DNA of 64,000 bases, taken from NCBI RefSeq assembly GCF_036373705.1, contig NC_089864.1, forward strand, positions 430,501 through 494,500. Direction: 5' to 3'. Each line of letters begins with the position of its first letter. Position 1 is the first letter of the stretch. Below are positions 20,356-33,966 of the stretch, piece by piece. The position numbers were made by a program, and so were the translations under genes. The stretch is from Amia ocellicauda. Lineage: Eukaryota; Chordata; Actinopteri; Amiiformes; Amiidae. The notes under the pieces were generated by a model, which saw nothing but the letters and a program-made list of their open reading frames with translations, did no database searches and had not been told where the DNA came from.

Positions 20356-21739
20356 CCTAGAAGTGATCTGTTCACTTTATTCCTGAGTGTCTAGAGTCAG
20401 TGGGTCTTTACTGAATTACAATCCGCTTCTGCACCTCCTGTTCCCTTCATCACAGTGACAGTCCTTCACAACTCCCCCCGGTCATCTCCCGTCAGCCTCT
20501 CTGTTTGCACAGAGACCCTGCCTGCAGTCTCCCTGTGTGCATCTGTCACAGTCTGTCACAATGATACGCACAACACACCACACTGTGGTATCACTCCATG
20601 GTTTTCAGCATCACTTTAATTTGTTCTGCAGATTTATTGAAATCTAAATCTCATCTGACATCTACAGACCTGTTTGCATTCCTTGTATTGCTATAGCGGT
20701 CTGTCACACTGAGAGATGTGGATTATAGTGGAAAGGCACTATATACAGTGGAAACAGGTTAACAGCTTTTTGATGCTCAAGGTTATCTTTCTCTTTCTGG
20801 GAAAGTTTCATAAAGTTAAGGCATAAGCCACTGAGCAAGACTTTCTCAAGACACTGTGTCATGAAGGCCACACAATGGTGCCACAGCACAGGATTTGAAA
20901 GTAAAGGTTTTTTCTGGTCCAGCACGTTATCTTTCAATTCTGAAACCGTTCCCCAGGGGAGTGTGTGTATACACTTTGACACCGCAAATCAGAAATTCCA
21001 CATAAATTGCTTCTATTTGAGGAATGTGTGCCTTCCTTGTGCCCTCCGCATGAAACTTCTCGCTTGCCAGGGTAGGCAACCAAATCAACCAAGCGATTTA
21101 GAATCTCATGTTTCCCTGCTTGTGCTTTTCCAAAACGCCTTTTCTGTACTGAACAGAACACAGTTCCAACAGTACCATGTTTAAGTGACGGCTACCTGTA
21201 ATCCATGGATGCCTTTCAAATGTATGGTTTCCCTTCCAGTGTCGGCTCTGGGATCTGTGGCGAATGTGTCCTGTTTTTAACAATGTCCACATTTTCAGAG
21301 AATTTCCAGAGATTTGTCTTCACAAAAGGATTTGTAAACAAATCGGCTATGATGTGTCAGTTGTCAGATTTTTTTTTCCCCCAATGTAAAATAAAATTAA
21401 AACTTGTGTTGTGAAGGTATTATTTTCAATATCAAGAAAAAGGCTTAACAGTTACCATGGAATATTTATGTTGGCTGATGCTCACTAATGATTGGACGGC
21501 AGCTGTCACGTTGACTTCCCATTGGTTTCTATCGCAAGGATTTCAAGGGAGGCAGAGAATCCCCTGTGAGATTTATCGCCCACCTCTGCTCACTTATTTC
21601 CAATAAGGGGAAATCTGTGCCAGCGAAGCTCTCCGACAGCCCCTGGAGACGAGCTTTAGTGTCTGAACAGCCAATCAAGGCTGTGAAGGAGGTTGAGGTT
21701 TATGGCAAGCCAAATGGTCATTTAGAGGGGTCACAGGGG
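20353..21739. other. Intergenic; minus strand has unidentified coding-like pieces
   Basis: Minus-strand frames at 21292-21098, 21161-20934 and 20982-20704 overlap end to end and could be pieces of one decayed protein. No family was recognised, and stops separate them. Confidence 0.3.
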
Positions 21740-23037
21740 CGACTACGCTACCCGCCCACGCCACCTCCTTTGGTATGCGAGGGAGGGACGCGTCTACCCA
21801 CTCTAATGCTCTGCCCGGCAGGCTCGACAGACCAAGACACTCACTAAGGCAGGCAAGATAACTTTTATTGAACAAACTCCAGACAGGGCATGAAGACGGT
21901 CCTGGATACTTGCTCAGAATTATATAGAATAAATGTATAAACCCTAACTAAAACCGCCTTTAATATGAAGGGCAATAAAACGCTAAAAACCCTACCCAAT
22001 AATATAAGCAAAAAAAAAAGGAAAATACTAATAAAATCCTATAAAACTACTATGTCTATGCAATCATATCTCATATACAAAAGACACCAATAACTCTTCT
22101 TCCTCTCGCAGGTATGATCAATACTCCAATCACACAGGTAAGTCAGTTTTAACTTCTCTCTTCACAGCCCGACAGCGCCCCGTTGGCCGAACGGACAGCC
22201 GCAGACTGAAAATAGAAAACCTCGGTAAGGAGAAGATAATCAATGTTCATAGTTCATTCCTCGCCATGACTCTGCAAAATGATCCACAAGAATATTCCCT
22301 CTCTAGATATAACTGAATGGGGCGAATACCAGGGGAGAGGGGATGCGCCCAGTTCCAAATAAAACACAGTTCAACGGTACTAATGCGTATGGCTCTTAAT
22401 TCCCGTGTTCAAGTCGCTTCACTCAGGCGCTCACTAATTACCACTCTTGCGCATACAGTCCGCAAAAACCCACGAACTTAGCTGCTCGAAGCTCTCGCCG
22501 TCTCTGCTCTGCTGCGCAGTCAGTAGTATATCCCTTTGCCGTCTCCGGGTTCAAAGTCTCCGTGGTGCTATTTATAATCCACCGGAAGGTAAAGACTTCA
22601 TCAGCCCCGCAAAAGTCTCCACCGCTCCCCTCTGCAGCACGGGCTTTATTTCCTCATCCTGCTGCTCACCACCTCACAAGCCGTCTGTTTCTGTGAACAT
22701 CTCTGTTCTCCTGAAGGATCCCTCTCAGCTTATATACCAACGCAGAGAACCAGGGTGCAGGTGAAGGTGATTGGGAGAGATTATGCAGGTAGGTCCAGGT
22801 GAGAATGTATCTGGTGGTGTGTGCTGAGCCGAACGAACAATAAAACAATTAAAACCCAATAACCCAATGAAACACAGAAAATAATAAAATCAAAATAAGG
22901 AAGTCAAAGAACTTACTTCACAAGTGAAAATGTACGTAATCAATTTAAAGTGCACACAACAATATCAAAGTGAAAGGAGCAAATACAATAATTAACTAAT
23001 CAGTGCTTAATTGGCCCGTCACGCACCGCCCATGACA
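21740..23037 (-). other. Unassigned 1.3-kb G+C-richer block, possibly a retroelement end
   Basis: Differs in base composition from its flanks. On the minus strand it begins TGTCATGGGCGG (at 23037) and has CAATAAA near 21866, as an LTR might. No matching CA end or target duplication was found, so the call stays open. Confidence 0.25.
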
Positions 23038-23205
23038 GAGATATCTCAAAATACAATTAATGATATCTTAAATTGAATTGCAGATATCTCAAACTAACTC
23101 CATTTCAAGATATCAGGAAAATTATTGCCGGCAAATGATGCGTCACGTTTTTGCGTTGTCAACGCAGTGCGTCAGCTAACTGACGTAACCAATTCTGACG
23201 GAAAC

Positions 23206-24912
23206 CATATCCTTGGACATAGTAAACATGGGTTTAGATGATGTCTTACTAATCTAATAGAGTTCTTTGAACATGCAACTGCAGCTGTAGATCATGTGAA
23301 AGCATATGATATGATATACTTAGATTTCCAAAAAGCTTTTGATAAGGTTCTACACCAAAGACTGATCCTCAGATTGGAAGCTGTAGGCATTCAGGGTAAT
23401 GTAAGTAGATGGATTATGAACTGGTTGATGTCTAGGAAACAGGGTGTCAATTAGAGGAGTCGCTTCTAACTGGAGTGAGGTTGTTAGTGGAGATCCACAG
23501 GGATCAGTACTAGGGCCTGTGCTTTTTCTAATCTATATTAATGATCTGGACTCTGGGATAGTTAGCAAACTTGTCAAATTTGCAGATGATACTAAAATAG
23601 GTGGCTCAGCAGATACAATCTTGGCAGCACAGGCTATTCAAAGGGACTTAGATAATATTCAGTTGTGGGCCGACACCTGGCAGATGAAATTCAATGTGGA
23701 CAAGTGCAAGGTATTACATGCAGGTAACAAAAATGTCCACTATAATTACACTATGGGAGGAACAGAACTAGATGAAGTAACGCATGAGAAAGACCTAGGA
23801 GTCTATGTGGACTCCTCACTTTCTCCATCCAAACAATGTGGGGAAGCAATAATAAAGGCAAACACAATGATAGTGTGACGTCCTCAATGACCAAAGGAAA
23901 GGATCCAAGTGCAGGCTTAGATATGGAGCAGATAATCCGATAAGGGCAAAACGAGAGAGAGTTAACAAGGACAGTCCAAGTTCAATCGATCAGGCGAACA
24001 GGCTAGTAGGGAGATCCAAAAGGGTTAAATGAGAGAGGGTAGCAAAAGGTCAACTATACGGTTACGCAAACAAGAAACAAGGCTCAAAATTGATCCAGGA
24101 GAGAATGCAAGACTTCACAATGAATCTAGGAAACAGAGGGGTTTAAGTACTGTGAAGGAGAGAGGGTTTGAACGAAGTGAATGAAAGATTGACCAATGAT
24201 AGGAGAGGAGGACAGAACAGGTGCACCTGGTAGGGAAGAATGTGGAAAGACTGGTTTGACAGGGCAAAGGAAAGGAGAAGCACTAGACTAGTATTCGGGA
24301 GAGGGAGACCTCTGGTGGTGAACTAAGGTGGAACCAGGGGAGACCTTGACAGCTAGGGTATATTGTCAAAAGTGTAGAATTGATAACAAGTGCAGTGATG
24401 TTCAGAGTGTACAATGCACTAGTTAGAGCTCATCTGGATACTGTGTGCAGTTCTGGGCTCCACACTTCAAGAAAGATATCGCTGCTCTAGAGGCAGTTCA
24501 GAGGAGAGCAACCAGACTTATTCCAGGTCTGAAGGGAATGTCCTAGACTGAGGGACCTGAACCTTTTCACCCTGGAACAGAGGAGACTACGTGGGGACTT
24601 GATCCAAGTCTTCAAAATCATGAAAGGCATCGAGCACATCAAACCAGAGGAGCTTTTCCAGATCAGCAGGGACACACGCACCCGGGGACACAAATGGAAA
24701 TTGGGCTTCAAGGCATTCAAGACAGAAAACAGGAGACACTTCTTCACACAGAGAGGCGTCACAATCTGAACAAACTCCCCAGCGATGTGGCTGAAGAGAC
24801 AATTTGGGATCATTCAAAAACAGACTGGATAGGATCCTTGATCACTTAGTTATTAATGGACACCAAACGAGCACGATGGGGCGAATGGCCTCCTCTCGAT
24901 TGGACACTTTAC
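23206..24912 (+). mobile_element. CR1-like LINE ORF2 fragment, split by a 478-bp insertion
   Basis: Broken frames give the reverse transcriptase motifs 'YLDFQKAFDKV' (near 23320), '[20 protein letters not shown]' (near 23490) and 'KLVKFADDTKIGG' (near 23575). The thumb/C-terminal region, ending with the '[19 protein letters not shown]' block, follows after the insertion. A near-identical 3' copy without the insertion lies at 52639-53718. Frame shifts make it inactive. Confidence 0.85.
23874..24351. mobile_element. Probable solo LTR inside the CR1 copy
   Basis: 478 bp starting TGTGACGTCC and ending ACCTTGACA, a TGT...ACA terminal pair. It is flanked by GATAG (23869-23873) and GCTAG (24352-24356), a 5-bp duplication with one mismatch. 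The empty site is visible in the other CR1 copy (near 53130: 'acaatgctagggtat'). No internal retroviral genes are present. Confidence 0.75.
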
Positions 24913-26810
24913 TGATGAACCAACAGGTTGGTGACGTATGTAATGCTAACTATTGTCACACATATGTCAGATGTTATATACCAATAAATCATCCAAAATA
25001 TAATCTCTCTATACAGGCAAACATGTTAGAATGCATTACAGTGACACTGATGGTAGTTTGTTTTGAGTTATTTAATCAGATTTTAAGGCAGTAATGTAAA
25101 ACTTTAAAAAATGAAAAATAAATTAGTAAATAAAATTAGTTTTGAGCCATCAATCAGATGTGCAAACCCAAAACTTTTGGTAGATATAGATATACACACA
25201 ATGTAATGTCATGCTTTTTTTCTCATTTATTTTAGTTTATTTAACTTAGCTGCAGTGTGTCAAGTCCCACACAATGCCTCTCGTCACGCAACCAGAACCG
25301 AGAGTCTCATACTGGGCTCACTGGTTCAGATGATCTTTGACCACTGGTCCAGTGACCACACCGCAAAAACACACAACCATACATCATGATGAACTGCTCA
25401 TAGTGTGAATACACACCTCGATTGATGTATTGTTTGCATTTCCCTCCTGAATATTTGTTCTTGGTAGTGAGTACGAACCTAACCGGTGCCCTGTTAAAAC
25501 CAATAGCCCAGTAAACACAATGAAGGAAACTGGCAAAACAGGGAAATAATCAGACTTGCACAAACACGTGCAGAATATCGGTCTGGGTCTCCTCTCCCGA
25601 ATCCACATGCTTCTGTAACATCTCGGTCCCATGGCTACAGCGCTCTTGCCGGCAATCTCTGTTTTCGGTGTGAATGGGTACACCCTGCAATTTGCCAGCA
25701 TTCAAAGCCAGTGTGAATGGGGTGCAACAGGAATAAAGCAGGGGAATGTTGCCTGCAATTTGCCGGCATCTCAGTGTGAATGGGGCTATCGACAGCTGCA
25801 GTTCAGTTAATTTCCCTGAATATCGATATGAAAGCAAAAAAAAAGACTGATCTGGAAACGTATTATTCAGGACGTATGGGATATAAATAAAAATATATGG
25901 GTAGGCATGTCTTCAGCAGGGACAGGGCTGGGCCTGTATAATGTAAACCCAAGTCTCCTTCACTGTAGTCCAGTCTCCAGCACACAGAACTGACCCTGAC
26001 ATTTCCACTGGGACAGTATTTTGAACGATTAATTCTGGTGAAGCCCTGTGTGCTTTAAAAAGAGTCCCAACAGCCCTCAGCTTCAGCCAGGGCACACTGT
26101 GTTTGATCGGCTGTAGCACAGAACAGATTCATTGATAAGCATTGCCAGGCACTCTTGGATGGTCACATTTATATATACGAGGCCATCATGTTAAAAATCT
26201 GTACAATGATTCAGATTTATCACATATCCTTTTTGGATTGTTCGGATGGAGTATTTTGTTGAATATATATAATGTTACACAATCTGATCTCTCTTATAAT
26301 AAAACAAGGAAATGAGGTCACAGACAGTCCCCACAGTTGAGGTTTACTGACTGGGGCCCCAAGCAGCGAATCAGCAGTCAGTTCTGATGTTGTGTCATCA
26401 GTTTGGAAGGAGATCTTTTAAATTTAATCCCAGGTTTACATTGATTATTATTATTATTAATATTTAAAATAGGGCTAGTCCTCTGTAAGGTCTTTATGTA
26501 TGTTCTCTGTTCTGCTGGGATAGTCAGTCTGAAAGAGACGGACTAAATGCTTTGAAATTAAAGTGATTTATGTTTAATTTAATATATAATTGTTATTCAA
26601 CTTTATAATATTATATACTACAGTTTCAGAACTTCTCAGATATCTGTAACCTTAAGACAGCATCACTGTATAAACCACAGCATCGTCTCAGTTCTCTGTA
26701 GCTCTGAACAGAGGCGTGAGGATCAGCTGAGCTGGTCCTGATGCGTCTCAGCGCCGCAGAACAGCTTCACACGCAGCGTCCTGTAAACAACACAGAGCAT
26801 CAAACTGACA
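24913..26810. other. Intergenic, no gene recognised
   Basis: A+T-rich overall. Near 25670-25790 two related stretches repeat 'tgcaatttgccggcat' and 'cagtgtgaatggggt', a possible dispersed-repeat end. A short (ATT)n run lies near 26443-26460. Confidence 0.4.
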
Positions 26811-29800
26811 TCGACCTCTGAGTCAGTCTGAGAGACTGGCACACAGACACTCACTGCACTGTGAGACTGACACAGACACTCACTGCACTGAGAGACTGGC
26901 ACACAGACACTCACTGCACTGTGAGACTGGCACACAAACACTGCACTGAGAAACTGACACACAGACACTCACTGCACTGTGAGACTGACACACAGACACT
27001 GCACTGAGAGACTGACACACAGACACTGCACTGAGAGACTGGCACACAGACACTCACTGCACTGAGAGACTGACACACAGACACTGCACTGAGAGACTGA
27101 CACACAGACACTGCACTGAGAGACTGGCACACAGACACTGCACTGAGAGACTGGCACACAGACACTGCACTGAGAGACTGGCACACAGACACTGCACTGA
27201 GAGACTGGCACACAGACACTGCACTGAGAGACTGGCACACAGACACTGCACTGAGAGACTGGCACACAGACACTGCACTGAGAGACTGGCACACAGACAC
27301 ACACTGCACTGAGAGACTGGCACACAGACACACACTGCACTGAGAGACTGGCACACAGACACTGCACTGAGAGACTGGCACACAGACACTGCACTGAGAA
27401 ACTGGCACACAGACACTCACTGCACTGAGAGACTGGCACACAGACACTGCACTGAGAGACTGGCACACAGATACTGCACTGAGAGACTGGCACACAGACA
27501 CTGCACTGAGAGACTGGCACACAGACACTGCACTGAGAGACTGGCACACAGACACTGCACTGAGAAACTGGCACACAGACACTCACTGCACTGAGAGACT
27601 GACACACAGACACTGCACTGAGAGACTGGCACACAGATACTGCACTGAGAGACTGGCACACAGACACTGCACTGAGAGACTGGCACACAGACACTGCACT
27701 GAGAGACTGGCACACAGACACTGCACTGAGAGACTGGCACACAGACACTGCACTGAGAAACTGGCACACAGACACTCACTGCACTGTGAGACTGGCACAC
27801 AGACACTCACTGCACTGAGAGACTGGCACACAGACACTGCACTGAGAGACTGGCACACAGATACTCACTGCACTGAGAGACTGACACACAGACACTGCAA
27901 TGAGAGACTGGCACACAGACACTGCACTGAGAGACTGACACACACACACTGCACTGAGAGACTGACACACAGACACTGCACTGAGAGACTGACACACAGA
28001 CACTGCACTGAGAGACTGACACACAGACACTGCACTGAGAGACTGACACACACACACTGCACTGAGAGACTGACACACAGACACTCACTGCACTGAGAGA
28101 CTGACACACAGACACTGCACTGAGAGACTGACACACACACACACTGCACTGAGAGACTGGCACACAGACACTGCACTGAGAGACTGGCACACAGACACTG
28201 CACTGAGAGACTGGCACACAGACACTGCACTGAGAGACTGACACACAGACACTGCACTGAGAGACTGACACACAGACACTGCACTGAGAGACTGACACAC
28301 ACACACACTGCACTGAGAGACTGGCACACAGACACTGCACTGAGAGACTGGCACACAGACACTGCACTGAGAGACTGGCACACAGACACTGCACTGAGAG
28401 ACTGGCACACAGATACTCACTGCACTGAGAGACTGACACACACACACACTGCACTGAGAGACTGACACACAGACACTGCACTGAGAGACTGACACACACA
28501 CACACTGCACTGAGAGACTGGCACACAGACACTGCACTGAGAGACTGGCACACAGACACACACTGCACTGAGAGACTGACACACAGACACTGCACTGAGA
28601 GACTGGCACACAGACACACACTGCACTGAGAGACTGACACACAGACACTGCACTGAGAGACTGACACACAGACACTGCACTGAGAGACTGACACACAGAC
28701 ACTGCACTGAGAGACTGACACACAGACACTGCACTGAGAGACTGACACACACACACACTGCACTGAGAGACTGGCACACAGACACTGCACTGAGAGACTG
28801 GCACACAGACACACACTGCACTGAGAGACTGACACACAGACACTGCACTGAGAGACTGGCACACAGACACACACTGCACTGAGAGACTGACACACAGACA
28901 CTGCACTGAGAGACTGACACACAGACACTGCACTGAGAGACTGGCACACAGATACTCACTGCACTGAGAGACTGGCACACAGACACTGCACTGAGAGACT
29001 GGCACACAGACACACAGTGCACTGAGAGACTGGCACACAGACACTGCACTGAGAGACTGGCACACAGACACTGCACTGAGAGACTGACACACAGACACTG
29101 CACTGAGAGACTGGCACACAGACACTGCACTGAGAGACTGGCACACAGACACTGCACTGAGAGACTGACACACAGACACTGCACTGAGAGACTGGCACAC
29201 AGACACTGCACTGAGAGACTGACACACAGACACTGCACTGAGAGACTGGCACACAGATACTCACTGCACTGAGAGACTGGCACACAGACACTGCACTGAG
29301 AGACTGGCACACAGACACACACTGCACTGAGAGACTGGCACACAGACACTGCACTGAGAGACTGGCACACAGACACTGCACTGAGAGACTGGCACACAGA
29401 CACTGCACTGAGAGACTGGCACACAGAAACTGCACTGAGAGACTGACACACAGACACTGCACTGAGAGACTGACACACACACACACTGCACTGAGAGACT
29501 GGCACACAGACACTGCACTGAGAGACTGACACACAGACACTGCACTGAGAGACTGACACACAGACACTGCACTGAGAGACTGGCACACAGATACTCACTG
29601 CACTGAGAGACTGGCACACAGACACTGCACTGAGAGACTGGCACACAGACACACACTGCACTGAGAGACTGGCACACAGACACTGCACTGAGAGACTGGC
29701 ACACAGACACTGCACTGAGAGACTGGCACACAGACACTGCACTGAGAGACTGGCACACAGAAACTGCACTGAGAGACTGACACACAGACACTGCACTGAG

Positions 29801-31190
29801 AGACTGACACACACACACACTGCACTGAGAGACTGGCACACAGACACTGCACTGAGAGACTGACACACAGACACTGCACTGAGAGACTGACACACAGACA
29901 CTGCACTGAGAGACTGACACACACACACACTGCACTGAGAGACTGGCACACAGACACTGCACTGAGAGACTGGCACACAGACACACACTGCACTGAGAGA
30001 CTGACACACAGACACTGCACTGAGAGACTGACACACAGACACTGCACTGAGAGACTGGCACACAGATACTCACTGCACTGAGAGACTGGCACACAGACAC
30101 TGCACTGAGAGACTGGCACACAGACACACAGTGCACTGAGAGACTGGCACACAGACACTGCACTGAGAGACTGGCACACAGACACTGCACTGAGAGACTG
30201 ACACACAGACACTGCACTGAGAGACTGGCACACAGACACTGCACTGAGAGACTGGCACACAGACACTGCACTGAGAGACTGACACACAGACACTGCACTG
30301 AGAGACTGGCACACAGACACTGCACTGAGAGACTGACACACAGACACTGCACTGAGAGACTGGCACACAGATACTCACTGCACTGAGAGACTGGCACACA
30401 GACACTGCACTGAGAGACTGGCACACAGACACACACTGCACTGAGAGACTGACACACAGACACTGCACTGAGAGACTGACACACAGACACTGCACTGAGA
30501 GACTGACACACACACACACTGCACTGAGAGACTGGCACACAGACACACAGAGCACTGAGAGACTGACACACAGACACACAGTGCACTGAGAGACTGGCAC
30601 ACAGACACTGCACTGAGAGACTGACACACAGACACTGCACTGAGAGACTGACACACAGACACTGCACTGAGAGACTGGCACACAGACACGGCACTGAGAG
30701 ACTGGCACACAGACACTGCACTGAGAGACTGGCACACAGACACACACTGCACTGAGAGACTGACACACAGACACTGCACTGAGAGACTGACACACAGACA
30801 CTGCACTGAGAGACTGGCACACAGATACTCACTGCACTGAGAGACTGGCACACAGACACTGCACTGAGAGACTGGCACACAGACACACAGTGCACTGAGA
30901 GACTGGCACACAGACACTGCACTGAGAGACTGGCACACAGACACTGCACTGAGAGACTGGCACACAGACACTGCACTGAGAGACTGGCACACAGACACTC
31001 ACTGCACTGAGAGACTGGCACACAGACACTGCACTGAGAGACTGGCACACAGACACTGCACTGAGAGACTGACACACAGACACTGCACTGAGAGACTGGC
31101 ACACAGACACTGCACTGAGAGACTGGCACACAGACACTGCACTGAGAGACTGGCACACAGACACTGCACTGAGAGACTGGCACACAGACA
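26811..31190. repeat. 4.4-kb satellite of a 27-bp unit with higher-order structure
   Basis: About 150-160 head-to-tail copies of a 27-bp unit ('cactgcactgagagactggc' then 'acacaga'). The commonest variants are ggc/gac before 'acacaga' and 31-bp units with an extra CACA or CTCA. Rare markers ('gatactcactg' at 27860, 28412, 28951, 29256, 29590, 30065, 30370, 30824; 'agaaactgcac' near 29426 and 29759) show block duplications. The 305-bp interval from 28951 recurs from 30065 with the same internal variants. The unit is nine codons long and stop-free in all three minus-strand frames, so the very long minus-strand frames are by-products, not genes. It lies between IIB1 and IIA. Confidence 0.97.
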
Positions 31191-31884
31191 GTAGTCTCTA
31201 TCAGCTCCTTTACACTTGTGGAGAGATCACATGCTTACGCCTTGTGTGCAGGTGGAAAGTGTTACCAATGGTCACAACTTAATCCTGTCTGGGTGACATG
31301 ACCTGGATATTACAGTATTTCATGCTAACTAACATCTATAAGATTCTACATGAGCTACCCCACCCTGACACATAGAGCAGACATGTAATTACATGTGTGA
31401 TTTGTCCTGTGAATCCCAGACCCCTCCTGTGTGCATCCTTGTCTGTCTACACAAATTGGCAGAGACAAAAATGGCACAAGAGCTGTATGGACTGAGGGAG
31501 AGCGAGCGGAGGAGGGTGTCATCCCTGATGGGGGGGTCCATGTTCATATACTGGCCTCCCTGTAAGGCAGTGAAGGCAATGCAGGAGAGACGGGAACCAA
31601 CAGCAAAGGGGCAAGAGTTTGAGCTCGTCAAAATCAAAATAACCTCAGGTAAAATATTTGCACCTTATAAAATAGTTATCTAGTAAAGAGGCAGGTCAAG
31701 AAGAAGAGGAAATTCATTCACTGCGTTACAGGTATATCTGAATGATTAATGTACTGAACACCACAGTCAACTGAGATTCACATTAAGAAATATCAATGCA
31801 GTATATAATCCAATTGAAATATAGCGCTGTATACTAATTATAAAACAAATCTGAAAGTTATAATAAGCCAAAACCTATACATGC
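31191..31884 (+). other. Spacer with an exon-like frame, unidentified
   Basis: A 96-codon frame (31393-31683) contains a charged stretch (AQELYGLRESERRRVSSLMG) and reaches a possible GTAAAA donor at about 31649. No family is recognised, and it may be part of a mobile element. Confidence 0.25.
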
Positions 31885-32300
31885 TGTGACAGTGTGGGGG
31901 GGGGGGAAGGTCCAGCACTGCCACGGCTATCGGTGTGGTTTAAGTAACAATACAGCAAATGTATAGTGAAATGGTGCAAGTTTATTATACAGTGTGCAAA
32001 CCAACGATACAGAAACCCAAAAAAAACCTAGCTGCTCTCGAGACGAGCTAAACTGGTGAACAGATCCCCCTCTGCACATACAACTAATACAACAAACACA
32101 ACAAACACACTAGCAAGTAAATGTTATTATGTACAAATAAGCAATTAATGAAAACAGTGTAATTTCAGTAATTTCAATACTTCTGATTTCTCCAGGAGAA
32201 ATATCCCTGCCAAAGCCTCAGAGACGTTCATACCAGCTGCAAATCATGAAGGGTCTTGGCAACATGCCCCAATTAGATCACCAACGCCCAAACCGTCACA
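31885..32300. mobile_element. LTR-like segment (416 bp), weak
   Basis: Begins TGTGACAGTG and ends CGTCACA, an inverted TGTGAC pair, and has a (G)11 run near 31896. The flanks do not show a matching duplication, so this is only a candidate. Confidence 0.3.
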
Positions 32301-32566
32301 CTCAGCAATTCCTACAGGTGGGAACTGGAAACACTTTCACTCTGGCTTCTCTCTGATTAAAGTGTTTTGATAAAACATGGACAAAATGAAATTAATCATT
32401 TGCAGAAATAATTGTTGAATAAATGTTGGTGACCTGTTTCCCTGATAGTGCTTACTGATAGTAAAACAATGTACTTGCACCTAAAAGTTAGATTTCTTTT
32501 TTTTTTTGCACAATAAAATGTAGGGTAATATTTCTGGATGAATAGTATGCCATACAAACATTTAAG

Positions 32567-32604
32567 AATAAGAAAGTTTACAAATGAGAGGAGGCCATTC
32601 GACC
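32567..32604 (-). mobile_element. CR1-like LINE 3' end, left piece of an interrupted copy
   Basis: Matches the start of the antisense CR1 copy at 33551 ('gaggaggccattcg'). The rest resumes at 35191 after the LTR element. GACC at 32601-32604 is the target duplication. Confidence 0.75.
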
Positions 32605-33168
32605 TGTAAGAGGATTGTTTTTATGCTTGTTTTTCAGCCAATCCAATAAAAAGTTGAACTGAAAAACTCATAGGCCAATTTATACCTCAATAAGATTATT
32701 TTTAGAGGGAAGATGCAGTCAAGTCACTGGTGTACAATAATAATTTATGTGTGACAAAAATAGAAAACTAATATAATTCAATTATATTACTAGAACAAGA
32801 ACTAGAACTAGAAGAACTAGAACTAATGTCTCTCCCTGTTCCTCACAGAGAGCCGTTGTGGTCAGTCTAGTCTGCAGCGGGCAGCCGGGTCTCTCTCTCT
32901 TCTCTTCCTCCTGTACTCCTGCTTGTGGTTCTTCTTCTTCTGCACTCCTTTGTTCAGTTTACAAGTTTATAGTGTTCCTCTGAACACCTCTATGCCATGA
33001 GCTCAATGCATGATGAAGCCATGCTTCACATGGGCCCCTCTCTGTCCATGCTTAAGTCAGCACAAGAATGCACTAGACAAGGTTACACTGCCGGCTGTGA
33101 GGAGTCACTGTGTCCCAGGGAGAAACCCTGCACTGTAGAAAATATGCTGTACCTTAAAATATCTTACA
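32605..33168 (-). repeat. LTR (3' LTR by minus-strand orientation)
   Basis: Shares with 34719-35186 the 'gtttttatgcttg' start, the 'gtggtcagtctagtc' block, the 'cttcacatgggcccctctct' block and the 'aaaatatcttaca' end. It has extra internal sequence (about 32690-32840) missing from the other LTR. Confidence 0.85.
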
Positions 33169-33550
33169 GACCCCACCTTGAAAGGAAAAACATTCACAAG
33201 GTCTGTTTCTAGAGTAATCGGCCCCAAACTCTCAGCTCTAAAGCAGTGAGGCTTTCGGTTTCGGTTCAGTTTCATGGTTTTCATCAACAGAGAATTGTAT
33301 TGTCGCATTTGGTATGAGCCTATACTTTCCAGATTCTCTAGGTGAGGGGGGGCTGTGCTGCTCGATTGCAACAGGCATTTCACTGCCCCACGGATGTTTA
33401 AAACACAGATGGGAGCAGTGAGAGTTTCTGAATCCAATTCATAAACTCCACATATCTCTCTCTAGTTTAGCCCAATTTACATTGTCGTCAGAGTCTAGTT
33501 CAGAAGAACATGGACCTCCGACAGCTGTGATGATAGCAGACTTTATTTAC

Positions 33551-33966
33551 TTTAAGAACAAAAGAACATAAGAAGAACATAAGAAGTGTCCAATCGAGAG
33601 GAGCCCATTCGCCCCATCGTGCTTTTCTGGTGTCAAGTGATCAAGGATCCTATCCAGTCTGTTTTTGAATGTTCCCAAATTGTCTCTTCAGCCACATCGC
33701 TGGGGAGTTTGTTCAGATTGTGACGCCTCTCTGTGAAGAAGTGTCTCCTGTTTTCTGTCTTGAATGCCTTGAAGCCCAATTTCCATTTGTGTCTCCGGGT
33801 GCGTGTGTCCCTGCTGATCTGGAAAAGCTCCTCTGGTTTGATGTGGTCGATGCCCTTCATGATTTTGAAGACTTGGATCAAGTCCCCACGTAGTCTCCTC
33901 TGTTCCAGGGTGAAAAGGTTCAGTTCCTCAGTCTCTCAGTAGGACATTCCCTTCAGACCTGGAATA
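33551..33966 (-). mobile_element. CR1-like LINE 3' fragment nested in the LTR element
   Basis: Antisense C-terminal part of ORF2. On the minus strand it reads '[19 protein letters not shown]', then '[25 protein letters not shown]', and ends with the short (ttcttatg)-type tail at 33551-33580. It was inserted after, or carried by, the LTR element. Confidence 0.8.

Noticed and set aside
26723..31185. Many long minus-strand frames of Cys/Ser/Val-rich repeats
   Set aside because: By-product of a stop-free 27-bp satellite open in all three minus frames; no start context, domain or splice evidence.
26811..31190. Possible CRISPR-like array
   Set aside because: The repeat is contiguous, with no unique spacers, and the setting is a vertebrate nuclear locus.
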